Of a stretch of DNA of 7,944 nucleotides, positions 6,688-7,944 are shown in pieces (position 1 is the first letter of the stretch; the number at the start of each line of letters is the position of its first letter). Origin of the DNA: Rhodoferax sp. (GTDB taxonomy: Bacteria > Pseudomonadota > Gammaproteobacteria > Burkholderiales > Burkholderiaceae_C); contig JAQSDS010000036.1 of NCBI GenBank assembly GCA_029946045.1, positions 1-7,944 on the forward strand. The letters run 5' to 3'. The notes beneath the pieces are model-generated. The model ran no database searches and was not told where the DNA came from. It saw nothing but the letters and a program-made list of their open reading frames with translations. Made by a program: the position numbers and the translations under genes.

Positions 6688-6731
6688 CACTTAGCCTCGC
6701 TCTCGTCGCAATTTATGAGGAGACATTTTTC

Positions 6732-7040
6732 ATGCAAGATGATTTGATACAGAGGGTTGTCAGCAACCCCCAATACCAGGAGCTCAAGCGCAAGCGCAGC
6801 AGCTTCGGCTGGACGCTCACCTGGGCCATGATGATTGTTTACTACGGTTTCATCATGCTCGTGGCGTTTAACAAGCAGTTCCTGTCGCAAAGGCTGGGCG
6901 AAGGCGTCATGACCATCGGCGTGCCGATTGGTTTCGGCGTGATTGTGTTCACCGTCATCATCACCACCATTTACGTCCGTCGCGCCAACAGCGAATACGA
7001 CGACCTGACTGCCGCCATCACCAAGGCGGTTTTGAAATGA
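6732..7040 (+). CDS. yjcH: DUF485 inner-membrane protein (YjcH), partner of ActP
   Basis: The 102-residue protein matches the DUF485 pattern. An N-terminal cytoplasmic helix ([16 protein letters not shown], 12-27) is followed by a membrane helix at about 28-46. A second helix at about 60-82 carries [12 protein letters not shown], and the [12 protein letters not shown] motif (81-92) comes after it. E. coli YjcH has the same layout and is encoded between acs and actP. The start at 6732 follows GAGGAG (6717-6722) by 9 bases. The stop TGA (7038-7040) overlaps the actP ATG as ATGA, so translation of the two is coupled. The family is thought to assist the acetate permease, though its exact role is not established. 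It is the first gene of the rightward unit, directly downstream of the 11-bp repeat array. Confidence 0.94.
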   Translation: MQDDLIQRVVSNPQYQELKRKRSSFGWTLTWAMMIVYYGFIMLVAFNKQFLSQRLGEGVMTIGVPIGFGVIVFTVIITTIYVRRANSEYDDLTAAITKAVLK

Positions 7041-7944
7041 CTATGACAAATACCAACAAGCGCCTTCTCGCGCTGATCTCGCTGCTCGCCGTTTCCGCTG
7101 GTGCCTTTGCTGCCGGTGCTGACCTGGGTCAGGCTGTCAAGCAACCCACCAACTGGACTGCCATCAGCATGTTTGCAGGCTTCGTATTGTTCACGCTGTT
7201 CATTACCAAATGGGCGGCCGCCAAGACCAAGTCGGCAGCTGACTTTTACACCGCAGGTGGCGGCATCACCGGCTTCCAGAATGGTCTGGCCATTGCTGGC
7301 GACTACATGTCGGCCGCCTCGTTCCTGGGTATTTCCGCAGCCGTGATGGCCAGCGGTTTTGACGGTCTGATCTACTCCATCGGCTTCCTGGTGGGCTGGC
7401 CGGTCATCACCTTCCTGATGGCCGAGCGTCTGCGCAACCTGGGCAAGTTCACCTTTGCCGACGTCGCCGCTTTCCGCTTCGAGCAAACACCGGTGCGCAT
7501 TTTTGCGGCATCGGGCACGCTGGTGGTGGTGGCTTTCTACCTGATCGCCCAGATGGTGGGCGCAGGTCAGCTGATCAAGCTGCTGTTTGGCCTGGATTAC
7601 TACGTGGCGGTGATCATTGTCGGCGCGTTGATGATGGTGTATGTGCTGTTTGGCGGCATGACGGCCACCACTTGGGTGCAGATCATCAAGGCCTGCCTGT
7701 TGCTGGGCGGTGCCACCTTCATGTCCTTGTCGGTGTTATGGCACTTTGGTTTCAGCTTTGAAGCCATGTTTGCCGGCGCCGTGCAAATCAAGACCGACCT
7801 GGCACTGAAAGACGGCAAGATCGCTGAAGTCGCTGCGGCCGCTGGCCAGTCCATCATGGGCCCGGGCAACTTTGTCAAAGACCCGATTTCAGCCATCAGC
7901 TTTGGTATGGCGCTGATGTTCGGTACCGCTGGTTTGCCACACAT
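7037..7944 (+). CDS. actP: Cation/acetate symporter ActP, N-terminal 302 codons
   Basis: The reading frame is open to the right edge, so the C-terminal part (about 250 residues by comparison with E. coli ActP) is missing. The N-terminus looks like a cleavable signal peptide ([19 protein letters not shown], residues 7-25), as in E. coli ActP. Shared family stretches, compared from memory, include QPTNWTAI (36-43), [20 protein letters not shown] (71-90), [10 protein letters not shown] (91-100), LVGWPVI (118-124), [15 protein letters not shown] (130-144), AQMVGAG (171-177), YVLFGGM (202-208), TTWVQIIKA (211-219) and GTAGLPH (296-302). The protein takes up acetate, and in some species pyruvate, glycolate or propionate, with a cation. 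The start at 7037 overlaps the yjcH stop and has AAGG 10 bases upstream; Met3 at 7043 is less favoured. It is an SLC5 paralogue of the divergent symporter at 4340-6145 and of the N-terminal half of the sensor kinase. Confidence 0.95.
   Translation, partial: MTMTNTNKRLLALISLLAVSAGAFAAGADLGQAVKQPTNWTAISMFAGFVLFTLFITKWAAAKTKSAADFYTAGGGITGFQNGLAIAGDYMSAASFLGISAAVMASGFDGLIYSIGFLVGWPVITFLMAERLRNLGKFTFADVAAFRFEQTPVRIFAASGTLVVVAFYLIAQMVGAGQLIKLLFGLDYYVAVIIVGALMMVYVLFGGMTATTWVQIIKACLLLGGATFMSLSVLWHFGFSFEAMFAGAVQIKTDLALKDGKIAEVAAAAGQSIMGPGNFVKDPISAISFGMALMFGTAGLPH

Larger units (their letters stand above)
6417..6731. promoter_or_regulatory. Divergent regulatory region between the two symporter operons
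   Basis: These 315 bases contain no convincing gene and are more AT-rich than the flanks. They must hold the promoters for the leftward DUF4212-symporter unit and the rightward yjcH-actP unit. Visible elements, left to right: a leftward ribosome site (6422-6426), an AT-rich stretch AATTTAATTAA (6429-6439), nested dyads at 6563-6597, a 10-bp palindrome GTTGATCAAC (6585-6594), AAAAC-GA-GTTTT (6609-6620), a TTGACA hexamer (6619-6624), a four-unit 11-bp direct repeat (6644-6687), and the rightward ribosome site GAGGAG (6717-6722). I found no confident -10 box for either direction. The density of symmetric sites suggests control by one or more DNA-binding regulators not encoded in the window. Confidence 0.75.

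Noticed and set aside
6971..7486. Minus-strand open frame of 171 codons over yjcH and actP
   Set aside because: The opposite strand carries the strongly conserved ActP sequence in a frame open to the window edge; the antisense product resembles no family.

Overview
The window looks like a chromosomal segment of a GC-rich betaproteobacterium, most likely of the Comamonadaceae (Rhodoferax/Polaromonas-like). This rests on codon and base composition, protein similarity as I remember it, and gene order; I could not run a search. Nothing suggests a mobile element, CRISPR array, rRNA or tRNA. It is an uptake-and-sensing locus for acetate or other short carboxylates, with two divergent transcription units around a 315-base regulatory region (6417-6731).

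Rightward unit (6732 to the right edge): a DUF485/YjcH inner-membrane protein, translationally coupled by an ATGA overlap to the cation/acetate symporter ActP, which is cut by the window edge. This is the classical yjcH-actP pair.

Leftward unit (6416 down to 1), all on the minus strand and closely packed: a DUF4212 symporter small subunit; a 601-residue SLC5-family symporter of the VC_2705 type; a 115-base gap with two hairpins; a 117-residue membrane protein of unknown function; a 70-residue two-helix protein (CbrX-like or DUF3311-like by position and topology); a 906-residue sensor kinase whose N-terminal half is itself an SLC5 transporter, followed by STAC, HisKA and HATPase regions (CbrA/CrbS type); a receiver-only response regulator; and, overlapping it by ATGA, the start of a membrane-anchored PAS protein, possibly a DnaQ-type exonuclease.

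Three SLC5-family proteins therefore lie together: two transporters and one transporter-like sensor. The plausible logic is that the sensor monitors the substrate, or its flux, that the two symporters carry. The response regulator has no DNA-binding domain, unlike CrbR or CbrB, so how the signal reaches the promoters is open. The most notable non-coding element is a four-unit 11-bp direct repeat (6644-6687), flanked upstream by nested dyads, in the regulatory region in front of yjcH-actP.
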